Positions 43,597 through 52,862 of a DNA stretch of 64,000 nucleotides are shown piece by piece. The notes under the pieces are model-generated. The model saw only the letters and a program-made list of their open reading frames with translations. It had not been told where the DNA came from and made no database searches. Origin of the DNA: Flavobacterium lipolyticum. Lineage in GTDB: Bacteria; Bacteroidota; Bacteroidia; Flavobacteriales; Flavobacteriaceae. The translations under genes and the position numbers were made by a program. The stretch spans positions 3,906,001-3,970,000 of the forward strand of contig NZ_JAJJMN010000001.1 of assembly GCF_020905335.1 (NCBI RefSeq), read 5' to 3'. The number at the start of each line of letters is the position of its first letter. Within the stretch, counting starts at the first letter, position 1.

Positions 43597-44964
43597 TTAT
43601 AATTTAAAGTTCTTTTCAATCGCTTTAATCATTTCGCCTGCTACATCTTTGTTGGTGGCGCCTTCAATTCCTTCAAGTCCCGGAGAAGAGTTTACTTCAA
43701 GTAATAATGGCCCTTTAGAAGAACGAATAATGTCAACACCTGCTACTTTTAAGTCCATAGCTTTTGCGGCTTTTATGGCTATTTTTTTCTCTTCAGCAGT
43801 TACTTTTATGACAGATGCGGTTCCTCCCAAATGGATATTAGCCCGGAATTCACCTGGCATCGCTTCACGCTGTATTGCGGCTACCACTTTACCGTCGATC
43901 ACAAAACAGCGAATATCTTTTCCGTTTGCTTCTTTAATGAATTCCTGAACAAGTATATTGGCATTTAAGCTCTTAAAGGCGTTGATAACACTTTCTGCTG
44001 CTTTTTTGGTTTCAGCTAAAACAACTCCTTTTCCCTGAGTTCCTTCCAGTAATTTTACGATTAAAGGAGAACCTCCAACCATCTTGATTAAATTGTCAGT
44101 ATCGAGCGGAGAATTAGCAAATCCGGTCGTTGGGATATCGATTCCGCTGTTTAAAAGAAGCTGCAAAGAGTAAAGCTTGTCACGTGATTGAGTGATTGCT
44201 GACGCAGAGTTCAGTACAAAAACCTTCAGTGCTTCAAACTGACGTGTTAAAGCACAGCCGTAAAAAGTAATGCTTGGTCGGATTCTTGGAATTATAGCAT
44301 CAAATTGGTTTAGTATTTTACCACCGCGATAATGAATTTCGGGAGTTTTGGCATCCAGCTTCATATAACATTCTTTGATGTTCAAAAAATGCATTTCATG
44401 TCCGCGCATTTCACCCGCTTCCATGATTCTTTTATTGCTGTACAATTCAGGATTACTTGCCAGAAGGCCAATTCTTAATCCGGAGGTTGCTTTTTCGGAA
44501 TTTTGGTACAATTCTTTTAAGGCTTCAGGACTTGGTTGTCCCAAAAGATATTTTTCTTCTGGATCAACTAATACGCGTCCGCTCATGGCTTCACGACCTA
44601 AAAGCATTCGGAATCCCATAGAATCCCTGTTAGTTAGTGTCATTTCAATTGGCCATTTGATATCGCCAATTTTTAAATGCGTCTGAATTACATAACGATG
44701 TTCTCTAAATCCGCTTGAACTTTTTACAATTCTTTTGTCAACCAACGGAGCTTCACAGTGAATGATGGTTTTAATATTATTCTGAATTGGGTTAATGTCG
44801 AATTTTACCCAATTGGCATCATTTTTTATAAAAGGAGCTATGTTTATAGCGTGCATTGCCGAAGTTTTGGCACCGGAATCGACACGAGCCTTAATTGTCG
44901 GGATTCCTAGTTCTGGAAATGAGCACCATTCTTCGCTACCTAAAATGACTTTGTTTTGAAGCAT
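43597..44964 (-). CDS. rimK: Fusion of a RimB-like zinc-dependent protease domain and RimK ATP-grasp ligase
   Basis: 455 residues from ATG at 44964; an in-frame TTG at 44997 lies inside the -7 box and is rejected. Residues about 1-140 are the retropepsin-like ATP-dependent zinc protease domain ([20 protein letters not shown], with Asp-Ser-Gly, and [12 protein letters not shown]). Residues about 155-455 are a RimK-type ATP-grasp ligase ([47 protein letters not shown]). RimK adds glutamate residues to ribosomal protein S6 or makes polyglutamate, and RimB trims the tail. In many bacteria they are separate genes. Here writer and eraser are one chain. Confidence 0.93.
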   Translation of the reverse strand: MLQNKVILGSEEWCSFPELGIPTIKARVDSGAKTSAMHAINIAPFIKNDANWVKFDINPIQNNIKTIIHCEAPLVDKRIVKSSSGFREHRYVIQTHLKIGDIKWPIEMTLTNRDSMGFRMLLGREAMSGRVLVDPEEKYLLGQPSPEALKELYQNSEKATSGLRIGLLASNPELYSNKRIMEAGEMRGHEMHFLNIKECYMKLDAKTPEIHYRGGKILNQFDAIIPRIRPSITFYGCALTRQFEALKVFVLNSASAITQSRDKLYSLQLLLNSGIDIPTTGFANSPLDTDNLIKMVGGSPLIVKLLEGTQGKGVVLAETKKAAESVINAFKSLNANILVQEFIKEANGKDIRCFVIDGKVVAAIQREAMPGEFRANIHLGGTASVIKVTAEEKKIAIKAAKAMDLKVAGVDIIRSSKGPLLLEVNSSPGLEGIEGATNKDVAGEMIKAIEKNFKL

Positions 44965-44994
44965 ACGTTGTTTTTTATTATAGAATTTAATGGC

Positions 44995-45002
44995 CAAAAA
45001 TA
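44995..45002 (-). promoter_or_regulatory. -7 box of the RimK fusion gene
   Basis: TATTTTTG on the minus strand matches TAnnTTTG and lies 30 bases before the ATG. A CAAA complement at 45027-45030 could be a -33 with slightly long spacing. It fixes the start at 44964. Confidence 0.5.
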
Positions 45003-45036
45003 GCTATTTGCTTTTATTAAAGGTAGCAAATTATTT

Positions 45037-45076
45037 AAAAAAAATACCCGTTATGTTATGAAAACGTAACGGGTAT
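45037..45076 (-). terminator. Intrinsic terminator of clpC
   Basis: ATACCCGTTA and TAACGGGTAT pair over 10 bases around a 13-base loop, followed on the minus strand by eight U. It starts 28 bases past the clpC stop. Confidence 0.85.
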
Positions 45077-45104
45077 GTTATTCTTGTTATAAATTTAAAC
45101 TAAT

Positions 45105-47651
45105 CTATTGATTTGTTGGTTCTTCAGCTTTATGGATTTCTACAGAAAGTTCCTGAGAATCATCTTTAAGATCCATTAAGATTTCATCACCAGAATGTAT
45201 TTTTGAAGTGATGATCTCCTCGGCTAATAGATCTTCAACATATTTCTGAATCGCTCTTTTTAGAGGTCTTGCGCCAAATTGTCTGTCGAAACCTTTTTCT
45301 GCAATAAAGGCTTTTGCTTTATCGGTAAGACTTAAGGTGTATCCTAATTCTGAAACTCGGCTGTACAATTTTTTAAGTTCAATTTCGATAATCAAGTCAA
45401 TATCGGCTTTTTCTAAGGCATTGAATACGATTACATCATCAATTCTGTTTAAGAATTCAGGTGCGAAAGTTTTCTTCAATGCATTTTCGATAATGCTTTT
45501 TGAGTTTTCATCGGCCTGAGCCACTTTTGCAGCAGTTCCGAATCCGACACCTTGACCGAAATCTTTCAATTGACGCGCTCCAACGTTAGAAGTCATGATA
45601 ATGATGGTGTTTTTAAAGTCGATTTTACGACCTAAACTATCCGTCAAATAGCCATCGTCCAAAACCTGAAGCATCATATTGAATACGTCCGGATGTGCTT
45701 TTTCGATTTCGTCTAAAAGAACTACACAGTATGGTTTTCTGCGTACTTTTTCAGTCAATTGACCACCTTCTTCGTATCCTACGTATCCCGGAGGCGCTCC
45801 AACTAAACGCGAGATCGCAAATTTCTCCATGTATTCACTCATATCGATACGGATTAACGCATCTTCTGAATCAAATAATTCTTTTGCTAATACTTTTGCC
45901 AATTGTGTTTTACCAACTCCAGTCTGGCCTAAGAAGATAAACGAACCAATTGGTTTGTTTGGATCTTTAAGTCCGGCTCTGTTACGCTGAATAGAACGTG
46001 CAATTTTTAAAACGGCTTCGTTTTGTCCGATTACTTTATTCTGAATTAGCTCAGGTAATTGAGCTAATTTGTTACTTTCGGTCTGTGCAATTCGGTTTAC
46101 AGGAATTCCGGTCATCATCGAAACAACATCGGCTACATTGTCTTCTGTAACTTGAATTCTATTGTTTTTAGAGTCTTCTTCCCATTGTTCCTGAGCAGTA
46201 GCCAGGTCTTTTTCGATGCGTTTTTCATCATCGCGAAGTTTGGCAGCTTCTTCGTATTTCTGTTTTTTAACCACCATGTTTTTCATTTCGCGAACTTCTT
46301 CCAGTTGACGCTCCAAGTCTAAGATTTGCTTCGGAACATCAATGTTGGTAATGTGTACACGTGATCCGGCTTCGTCCAGAGCATCAATGGCTTTGTCTGG
46401 TAAGAAACGCTCAGACATATATCTGTTTGTTAATTTAACACAGGCTTCAATAGCTTCTTGAGTGTAAGTTACATTATGGTGATCTTCGTATTTGTCTTTT
46501 ACATTGTTTAAGATGGCAATTGTTTCTTCAACAGAAGTTGGTTCGACAATTACTTTTTGAAAACGTCTTTCAAGGGCGCCATCTTTTTCAATATATTGTC
46601 GGTATTCGTCAAGAGTTGTAGCTCCAATACATTGGATTTCGCCTCTTGCCAAAGCAGGTTTGAACATGTTTGAAGCATCAAGTGAACCTGTTGCTCCACC
46701 TGCGCCTACAATGGTATGGATTTCGTCAATGAAAAGAATGATATCGTCGTTTTTTTCCAATTCGTTCATAACGGCTTTCATTCTTTCTTCAAACTGGCCG
46801 CGGTATTTTGTTCCGGCAACTAAGCTGGCAAGGTCAAGTGTAACCACGCGTTTGTGAAAAAGAATACGGGAAACTTTTTTCTGTATAATACGCAAAGCCA
46901 AACCTTCTGCAATAGCAGATTTACCAACTCCGGGCTCTCCGATAAGAAGAGGGTTGTTCTTTTTTCTACGGCTTAGAATTTGAGAAACACGTTCGATTTC
47001 TTTCTCGCGTCCTACAACCGGATCCAGTTTTCCTTCCTCGGCCATTTCTGTTAAATCTCTCCCAAAATTGTCCAGTACCGGAGTCTTGGATTTTTTGTTT
47101 GACTTATTGGCGGGATTGTTAAAACTGCTTTCTTTAAGACTGTCATCTTGTCCTGAATCGTCATTATACGATTCGTTTCTTGGCAAGTTTTCTAAGAATT
47201 CTTCTTCGTTTGGAGTCATATTTAAATATTGTTCTTTAGCTATGTCATAATCTATTTTTAGTTTATTCAATAGCTTGGTTGTTGGATCGTTTTCGTTTCG
47301 TAAGATGCATAGAAGCAGGTGCGCTGTGCTAATTGACGAGCTTTGAAATACTTTAGCCTCCAGAAAAGTGGTCTTCAGGGCTCTTTCCGCCTGACGCGTA
47401 AGATGAAGGTTTTTCTTTTCGGCATTTACTTCAACGCTTTGATTGGCCGGACTCAGTATTTCTACTTTCCTGCGTAAATGATCTAAATCGACTGCAAGGT
47501 TATTAAGTATATGAATAGCTTTTCCGTTTCCATCTCTTAAAATGCCTAGCATTAGATGCTCAGTACCAATAAAGTCGTGGCCCAAACGCAAGGCTTCCTC
47601 TTTACTGTAGGTAATAACATCTTTTACTCTTGGTGAAAAATTATCATCCAT
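45105..47651 (-). CDS. clpC: ClpC ATP-dependent protease ATPase subunit
   Basis: 848 residues. Two Clp-N repeats fill residues 1-150. The first AAA+ module has Walker A GEPGVGKSAIAEGLALRII near 240. A UVR-type coiled insert lies near 440-480 (KKQKYEEAAKLRDDEKRIEK). The second module has GQTGVGKTQLAKVLAKELF near 575, SEYMEKFAISRLVGAPPGYV, and the ClpP-contact loop VGFGTAAKV near 700. It unfolds substrates for ClpP. The gene is divergent from gyrA across 257 bases and is monocistronic. Confidence 0.97.
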   Translation of the reverse strand: MDDNFSPRVKDVITYSKEEALRLGHDFIGTEHLMLGILRDGNGKAIHILNNLAVDLDHLRRKVEILSPANQSVEVNAEKKNLHLTRQAERALKTTFLEAKVFQSSSISTAHLLLCILRNENDPTTKLLNKLKIDYDIAKEQYLNMTPNEEEFLENLPRNESYNDDSGQDDSLKESSFNNPANKSNKKSKTPVLDNFGRDLTEMAEEGKLDPVVGREKEIERVSQILSRRKKNNPLLIGEPGVGKSAIAEGLALRIIQKKVSRILFHKRVVTLDLASLVAGTKYRGQFEERMKAVMNELEKNDDIILFIDEIHTIVGAGGATGSLDASNMFKPALARGEIQCIGATTLDEYRQYIEKDGALERRFQKVIVEPTSVEETIAILNNVKDKYEDHHNVTYTQEAIEACVKLTNRYMSERFLPDKAIDALDEAGSRVHITNIDVPKQILDLERQLEEVREMKNMVVKKQKYEEAAKLRDDEKRIEKDLATAQEQWEEDSKNNRIQVTEDNVADVVSMMTGIPVNRIAQTESNKLAQLPELIQNKVIGQNEAVLKIARSIQRNRAGLKDPNKPIGSFIFLGQTGVGKTQLAKVLAKELFDSEDALIRIDMSEYMEKFAISRLVGAPPGYVGYEEGGQLTEKVRRKPYCVVLLDEIEKAHPDVFNMMLQVLDDGYLTDSLGRKIDFKNTIIIMTSNVGARQLKDFGQGVGFGTAAKVAQADENSKSIIENALKKTFAPEFLNRIDDVIVFNALEKADIDLIIEIELKKLYSRVSELGYTLSLTDKAKAFIAEKGFDRQFGARPLKRAIQKYVEDLLAEEIITSKIHSGDEILMDLKDDSQELSVEIHKAEEPTNQ

Positions 47652-47860
47652 AATATATAATTGGTATTGTAAATTTAGTGAATTACTGTTTGAAAAACAA
47701 AAACCGTACCCTTCAGGATCTCCTGACAGCTAAGTGACAAAAAAAATAACAATAAAAGCGTTAAAATACGCTTAATTTATTAACTAAAACGTAAAATAAA
47801 GTTGTTAATAAATCATTGAAATAAGTGTAGGTAAATAGCTGAAAAAATTTCAAAAAAACG

Positions 47861-47868
47861 TATCTTGG
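47861..47868 (+). promoter_or_regulatory. Probable -7 box of gyrA
   Basis: TATCTTGG departs from TAnnTTTG by one base but has the TATCTT core common in flavobacterial promoters, 40 bases before the ATG. Confidence 0.4.
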
Positions 47869-47908
47869 CACGCTTTGAAACTAATATAATTATTTAATAT
47901 AACAACTT

Positions 47909-50557
47909 ATGTCTGAAGGAGAAAAGTTAATTCCTATTAACATAGAAGATGAAATGAAATCAGCTTACATCGATTATTCGATGTCAGTAATTGTATCGAG
48001 AGCGCTTCCAGATGTTAGAGATGGCTTGAAACCAGTGCATCGAAGAGTTCTTTACGGAATGTATGACTTAGGAGTAACATCAAGATCTGCCCACAAAAAA
48101 TCTGCAAGAATCGTAGGAGAGGTTCTGGGTAAGTATCACCCGCACGGAGATACCTCTGTATATGATGCGATGGTACGTATGGCTCAGGAATGGAGTATGC
48201 GATATTTATTAGTGGATGGTCAGGGTAACTTTGGTTCTGTTGATGGTGATAGCCCTGCAGCAATGCGTTATACAGAGGCCAGAATGCGCAAAATCTCTGA
48301 AGATATTATGGCAGATATCGAAAAAGAAACAGTTGACTTTCAATTGAACTTTGACGATACCTTATACGAACCAAAAGTAATGCCTACCAGAGTTCCAACT
48401 TTATTAGTAAACGGAGCTACAGGTATTGCGGTGGGTATGGCAACTAATATGCCACCACACAATTTAACCGAAGTAATCAACGGTACCTTAGCGTATCTTG
48501 ATAATAATGATATTGAAGTTGACGAATTAATGACGCATATTAAAGCTCCGGATTTTCCAACCGGTGGTGTAATATATGGTTATGAAGGAGTTCGTGAGGC
48601 TTTTAAAACCGGTAGAGGACGTATTGTCATGCGTGCTAAAGTTGGTTTTGAAGAAGTAGACGGAAGAGAATGTATTATCGTTACCGAGATTCCGTATCAG
48701 GTAAATAAAGCCGAAATGATCAAGCGTACAGCTGATTTGGTTAACGATAAAAAAATTGAAGGTATTGCCAATATTCGTGACGAGTCGGATAGAAATGGTA
48801 TGCGTATCGTTTATATCTTAAAACGTGATGCTACACCAAATGTAGTATTAAATACCTTATATAAGTATACATCACTACAATCTTCTTTCAGTGTAAACAA
48901 TATTGCATTGGTAAAAGGTCGCCCACAGATGTTGAATCTGAAAGATATGATTCATTATTTTATTGAGCACCGTCATGATGTAGTCGTTCGCAGAACGAAG
49001 TTTGAATTGCGTAAAGCCGAAGAGAGAGCACATATTTTAGAAGGTTTAATTATTGCTTCGGATAATATTGACGAAGTAATTGCAATCATTAGAGGGTCTA
49101 AAAATACCGAAGAAGCTCGTGAAAAATTAATCGAAAGATTCAATTTGTCAGATATTCAGGCACGCGCCATTGTAGAAATGCGTTTGCGTCAGTTAACAGG
49201 TCTGGAACAGGATAAGTTAAGAGCTGAATTTGAAGAATTAATGAAATTAATCGAACATTTGAAAGCCTTATTGGCCGATGTAAATTTAAGAACTAATTTA
49301 ATTAAAGAAGAGCTTGAAGAAATCCGTGAAAAATACGGAGACGATCGTCGTTCTATAATAGAATATGCTGGAGGAGATGTGAGTATCGAAGATTTAATTG
49401 CCGATGAAAATGTAGTCATTACGATTTCGCACGCAGGTTATATCAAACGTACTAACCTTACCGAATATAAAACGCAGAACAGAGGAGGAGTTGGGCAAAA
49501 AAGTGCCGGGACAAGAGATCAGGATTTCCTTGAGCACATGTTCGTGGCAACTAACCACCAGTATATGATGTTCTTTACGCAAAAAGGAAAATGTTTCTGG
49601 ATGCGCGTTTACGAAATTCCGGAAGGAAGTAAAACGGCAAAAGGTAGAGCTATTCAGAACCTGGTAAACATTGAAAGTGATGATAAAGTAAAAGCTTTCA
49701 TTTGTACGCAAGACCTAAAAGATAAAGATTATATCAATAGTCATAATCTTGTGATGGTAACTAAACAAGGCCAGGTGAAGAAAACTTCTTTAGAAAAATA
49801 TTCTAAACCAAGGGTGAATGGTGTTGCTGCCATTACGATTAAAGAAGGAGATGAATTACTGGAAGCAAAATTAACCAACGGAGACAGCCAAATTATTTTG
49901 GCAGTGAAATCAGGTAAACTGGTTCGTTTTGAGGAAACCAAAACACGTCCGATGGGAAGAACGGCTTCGGGAGTTCGTGGAATTACTTTAAAAGACGATA
50001 CCGATGAAGTAATTGGTATGGTAACTATCGATAGAGAAAATGTTAACGATTCACAAATTTTGGTTGTAACTGAAAATGGATACGGAAAACGTACCAAATT
50101 AGTGGACGATGATGGTGAAGATGTGTACAGAATTACCAATCGCGGTGGTAAAGGAGTTAAAACTCTTAATATTACCGATAAAACCGGTAAGTTGATCTCT
50201 ATCAATGCTGTAACGGATGCGGATGATTTAATGATTATCAATAAGTCCGGGTTAACGATCAGAATGGCTATTGAAGATTTACGTGTAATGGGTCGCGCAA
50301 CGCAAGGAGTTCGATTGATTAACTTAAAAGGTAAAGATTCTATTGCTGCTGTAACAAAAGTGATGAAAGATGATGTTGCTGAAGTTGTTGTAGACGAAGA
50401 CGGTAATGTTATTGAATCGGTTATTGAAAGAGTAAAACCGGATTTAGAAGTTCTTGAAGACGAAGGTGTTGTTGAAGATGAGGATGACGAGGATGACAAT
50501 ACAGAAGAAGAATCTGAAGAAGAAGGCGATTCTGATGACGAAGAATCTGAAGAATAA
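47909..50557 (+). CDS. gyrA: DNA gyrase subunit A
   Basis: 882 residues. The catalytic tyrosine is Tyr121 ([10 protein letters not shown]), preceded by the quinolone-region [17 protein letters not shown] with Thr82 at the position of E. coli Ser83. The C-terminal beta-pinwheel carries the GyrA box near 525 ([12 protein letters not shown]). A strongly acidic tail of about 45 residues ends the chain ([16 protein letters not shown]), as in other Bacteroidetes. It cuts and rejoins DNA with GyrB to introduce negative supercoils. A TPR gene follows after 43 bases and may be co-transcribed. Confidence 0.98.
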   Translation: MSEGEKLIPINIEDEMKSAYIDYSMSVIVSRALPDVRDGLKPVHRRVLYGMYDLGVTSRSAHKKSARIVGEVLGKYHPHGDTSVYDAMVRMAQEWSMRYLLVDGQGNFGSVDGDSPAAMRYTEARMRKISEDIMADIEKETVDFQLNFDDTLYEPKVMPTRVPTLLVNGATGIAVGMATNMPPHNLTEVINGTLAYLDNNDIEVDELMTHIKAPDFPTGGVIYGYEGVREAFKTGRGRIVMRAKVGFEEVDGRECIIVTEIPYQVNKAEMIKRTADLVNDKKIEGIANIRDESDRNGMRIVYILKRDATPNVVLNTLYKYTSLQSSFSVNNIALVKGRPQMLNLKDMIHYFIEHRHDVVVRRTKFELRKAEERAHILEGLIIASDNIDEVIAIIRGSKNTEEAREKLIERFNLSDIQARAIVEMRLRQLTGLEQDKLRAEFEELMKLIEHLKALLADVNLRTNLIKEELEEIREKYGDDRRSIIEYAGGDVSIEDLIADENVVITISHAGYIKRTNLTEYKTQNRGGVGQKSAGTRDQDFLEHMFVATNHQYMMFFTQKGKCFWMRVYEIPEGSKTAKGRAIQNLVNIESDDKVKAFICTQDLKDKDYINSHNLVMVTKQGQVKKTSLEKYSKPRVNGVAAITIKEGDELLEAKLTNGDSQIILAVKSGKLVRFEETKTRPMGRTASGVRGITLKDDTDEVIGMVTIDRENVNDSQILVVTENGYGKRTKLVDDDGEDVYRITNRGGKGVKTLNITDKTGKLISINAVTDADDLMIINKSGLTIRMAIEDLRVMGRATQGVRLINLKGKDSIAAVTKVMKDDVAEVVVDEDGNVIESVIERVKPDLEVLEDEGVVEDEDDEDDNTEEESEEEGDSDDEESEE

Positions 50558-50600
50558 TAGAAAATAAACCACTTAAAATTAAATACACAAATTGAATATT

Positions 50601-51869
50601 ATGAAAAGTAAATATGTAATACTTGCGTCAGCATTATTGATTTCAGTAGCTACTTTTGCTCAAAAGGATCAGATAAAGAGTGCTGAAAAAGCATTAAAAA
50701 GCGGAGATGCTCAGGGAGCACTGACGATATTAAAAGATGCTGAAAATATGGTAGTAAATGCCAAAGATGTTGAACAAGCGCAATACTATTTTGTAAAAGG
50801 TAACGCTTATTTAGATTTAGCAAATAAAAAAGTAGAAGAAGGGAAAAATCTTTCTTTGGCTGCTGAGACTTATCAGAAGCTAATTGATACTGAAAAAACT
50901 TCAGGAAAGGTTAAATTCTCTACTCAGGCGGCGGCTTCTATTACTGAAATTAAAGGAAAGCTGATCAATGCTGCTATTGCTGATTCTCAAGCAAGTAAAC
51001 ATGCTGATGGAGCTAAAAAGTTGTATGACGCTTATTTGTTGGACAAAAAAGATACAATCAATTTATACTATGCAGCTTCTACTGCAGTAAATGCTCAGGA
51101 TTTTGACCTTGCTTTACCAATGTACGAAGAGTTAAAAAAATTAAATTATTCAGGAAAAGGAACAAGTTTTACAGCTGTAAATAAAATTTCTGGTAATGAA
51201 GATGGTTTTAACAATGCTAAAGATAGAGATTTAGCTGTAAAATTAGGAACTCACGAAAAGCCTAAAACAGAAGCTATCCCTTCTAAAAGAGGTGAAATCT
51301 ACAAAAATTTGGCTTTAATTTTAGTTCAAAAAGGACGTAGTGAAGATGCTAAAAAAGCGATTGCGGATGCAAGAAAAGCAAATCCGGAAGATTCTTCTTT
51401 GATCTTAACAGAAGCGAACCTTTATCTTGAGTCTAAAGACTATGACACCTACAAAAAATTAGTGGGAGAGGCTTTGCAGAAAGACCCAAACAATGCTGAT
51501 TTAGTTTTCAATTTAGGAGTAATTAGTGCTAACGCAAAAAACACTGCAGATGCTGAGAAATATTACTTAAAAGCAATCGAAATCAATCCAAGCTACGCAA
51601 ATGCTTATCTTAACCTTGCAGCATTAAAATTAGAAGCTGAAAAACCAATCATTGATGAAATGAATAAATTGGGGACTACTGCTAAAGATATGAAGCGTTA
51701 TGATGTATTGAAAGCACAAAGAGAGAACGTTTTTAGAGGAGTTATTCCTTATCTTAAAAAAGCAAATGAGCTAGATCCTAAAAACGAAGATGTTTCTAAA
51801 ACGTTATTAGGTGTTTACAAAGCGTTAGAAATGACTGCTGAAGCAAAAGCATTGAAAGCTAAAATGTAA
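50601..51869 (+). CDS. Exported TPR protein
   Basis: 422 residues from ATG at 50601; an in-frame TTG three codons earlier is less likely. A signal peptide (MKSKYVILASALLISVATFA, then Q) is followed by TPR motifs: KSAEKALKSGDAQGALTILK near 25, AEKYYLKAIEINPSYANAYL near 320, and a last pair near 380-420. TPRs in the middle are degenerate. It probably works in the periplasm as a protein-binding scaffold. It follows gyrA in this order in flavobacteria I recall, but no functional link is known. Confidence 0.92.
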   Translation: MKSKYVILASALLISVATFAQKDQIKSAEKALKSGDAQGALTILKDAENMVVNAKDVEQAQYYFVKGNAYLDLANKKVEEGKNLSLAAETYQKLIDTEKTSGKVKFSTQAAASITEIKGKLINAAIADSQASKHADGAKKLYDAYLLDKKDTINLYYAASTAVNAQDFDLALPMYEELKKLNYSGKGTSFTAVNKISGNEDGFNNAKDRDLAVKLGTHEKPKTEAIPSKRGEIYKNLALILVQKGRSEDAKKAIADARKANPEDSSLILTEANLYLESKDYDTYKKLVGEALQKDPNNADLVFNLGVISANAKNTADAEKYYLKAIEINPSYANAYLNLAALKLEAEKPIIDEMNKLGTTAKDMKRYDVLKAQRENVFRGVIPYLKKANELDPKNEDVSKTLLGVYKALEMTAEAKALKAKM

Positions 51870-51896
51870 TTAACGAGAGTTAGTACTTAATAGTTT

Positions 51897-51949
51897 AAAA
51901 TTCCAAATTCCAATGATGCCCTTGCATTGTTGGAGTTTGGAATTTTTTT
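51897..51949. terminator. AATTCCAAATTCCAATG hairpin, copy 1
   Basis: AAAATTCCAAATTCCAATG pairs with CATTGTTGGAGTTTGGAATTT with two mismatches, followed by T residues. It lies 28 bases past the TPR stop. Confidence 0.75.
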
Positions 51950-51977
51950 ATTAGGATACATGAAAGTCAATATTTTT

Positions 51978-52025
51978 AAAATCCAAATTCCAATGATACT
52001 TGAAATTATTGGAATTTGGATTTTT
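51978..52025. terminator. AATCCAAATTCCAAT hairpin, copy 2
   Basis: A second, related hairpin (AAAATCCAAATTCCAAT with ATTGGAATTTGGATTTTT) lies 29 bases after the first, closer to the leftward OsmC gene. The pair probably serves both converging genes, one each. Confidence 0.7.
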
Positions 52026-52040
52026 AAATTTGGAATTTTC

Positions 52041-52460
52041 TTAAGCGATTAGTGTAGCAGACAATGTAATGGTAGTATTTAAAAGTTTAGAAATCGGGCA
52101 GATTTCTTTTGCTTTTGTTGCTGTTTTTTCAAATTCCTCTGCTGAAATGGATGGTACTTTTCCTTTTAAGTCTAAATGGATTAAGGTGATAGAGCCGTCT
52201 TCAAAGGTTACTGTGGCTTCTGTGGTTAGATCATCGGCTGTGTAGCCACCTTCGTTTAGCAAAAAGCTTAATTGCATCGTAAAACAGCCGGAATGAGCTG
52301 CAGCAATAAGTTCTTCGGGATTTGTTCCAACTCCATCTGCAAATCTGGTTTTAAACGATAGTTGTGCATTGTCTAAAGTTGTACTTTGAGTGCTGATGGT
52401 TCCTTTTCCTTCCATACCTGTTCCTTTCCAGTTGGCATGTGCTTTTCTTGTAAATTTCAT
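52041..52460 (-). CDS. OsmC/Ohr family peroxiredoxin
   Basis: 139 residues, the OsmC subgroup. Catalytic cysteines are in AAHSGCFTMQL near 57 and in KEICPISKLL near 122. The start MKFTRKAHANWKGTGMEGKG is characteristic. It reduces organic hydroperoxides, usually with lipoylated or thiol partners. The gene is single, with its own -7 box (TATATTTG, 52534-52527) about 67 bases upstream. Confidence 0.95.
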   Translation of the reverse strand: MKFTRKAHANWKGTGMEGKGTISTQSTTLDNAQLSFKTRFADGVGTNPEELIAAAHSGCFTMQLSFLLNEGGYTADDLTTEATVTFEDGSITLIHLDLKGKVPSISAEEFEKTATKAKEICPISKLLNTTITLSATLIA

Positions 52461-52526
52461 CGTGTTGTGATTTGAATTAATAATTTATTTGGTATTTTGT
52501 TGACTGTCAGTAAATAATGTGTTTAT

Positions 52527-52534
52527 CAAATATA
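52527..52534 (-). promoter_or_regulatory. -7 box of the OsmC gene
   Basis: TATATTTG on the minus strand matches TAnnTTTG. Confidence 0.4.
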
Positions 52535-52644
52535 ATCAATATTTTACGGAATTGTTTTATGAAGTTGAATTGGAAATGTTAAGCTTAGGGGTTAGGTTTC
52601 AAGTTTCAAGTTTTAAGTTGAAATGAGGTAAATGTTGGAGCGGA

Positions 52645-52793
52645 TTTTACCGCAAAGTACGCAAGGTTTTTTTACTTAGATTGTATTGATAAACACAAAG
52701 TTCGCAAAGCCTTTTTTAGATAAAGCTTTGCGAACTTTGCGTTTTATTAAATCCTAATATATTAAAAAACCTTGCGTGCTTTGCGGTTAAAAA
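52645..52793. repeat. Nested CGCAAAG palindromic element, complete form
   Basis: Outer arms TTTTACCGCAAAGTACGCAA and the complement ending ACCTTGCGTGCTTTGCGGTTAAAA match with one substitution and one gap. Inner arms CAAAGTTCGCAAAGC (52696-52710) and GCTTTGCGAACTTTG (52725-52739) are perfect. About 150 bases in all. Single-hairpin forms occur at 21260 and 29170, and half forms follow nnrD and the HutD/Ves tails. The 402-base gap 52461-52862 holds this, a GTTTCAAG run near 52596 and the DUF349 terminator. Confidence 0.8.
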
Positions 52794-52824
52794 AAAACTG
52801 CAATAAATTTCTTCACTGCAGTTT
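52788..52824 (-). terminator. Intrinsic terminator of the DUF349 gene
   Basis: AAACTGCA and TGCAGTTT pair around a 14-base loop, followed on the minus strand by a U run. Confidence 0.75.
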
Positions 52825-52862
52825 CTGTATTTAGCTGGTTTTGTTTTTACTCAACCGGATAA

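Noticed and set aside
49741..50499. 252-residue antisense frame inside gyrA
   Set aside because: Ser/Thr/Pro-rich composition typical of a shadow frame opposite a real coding sequence; it contains no motif.
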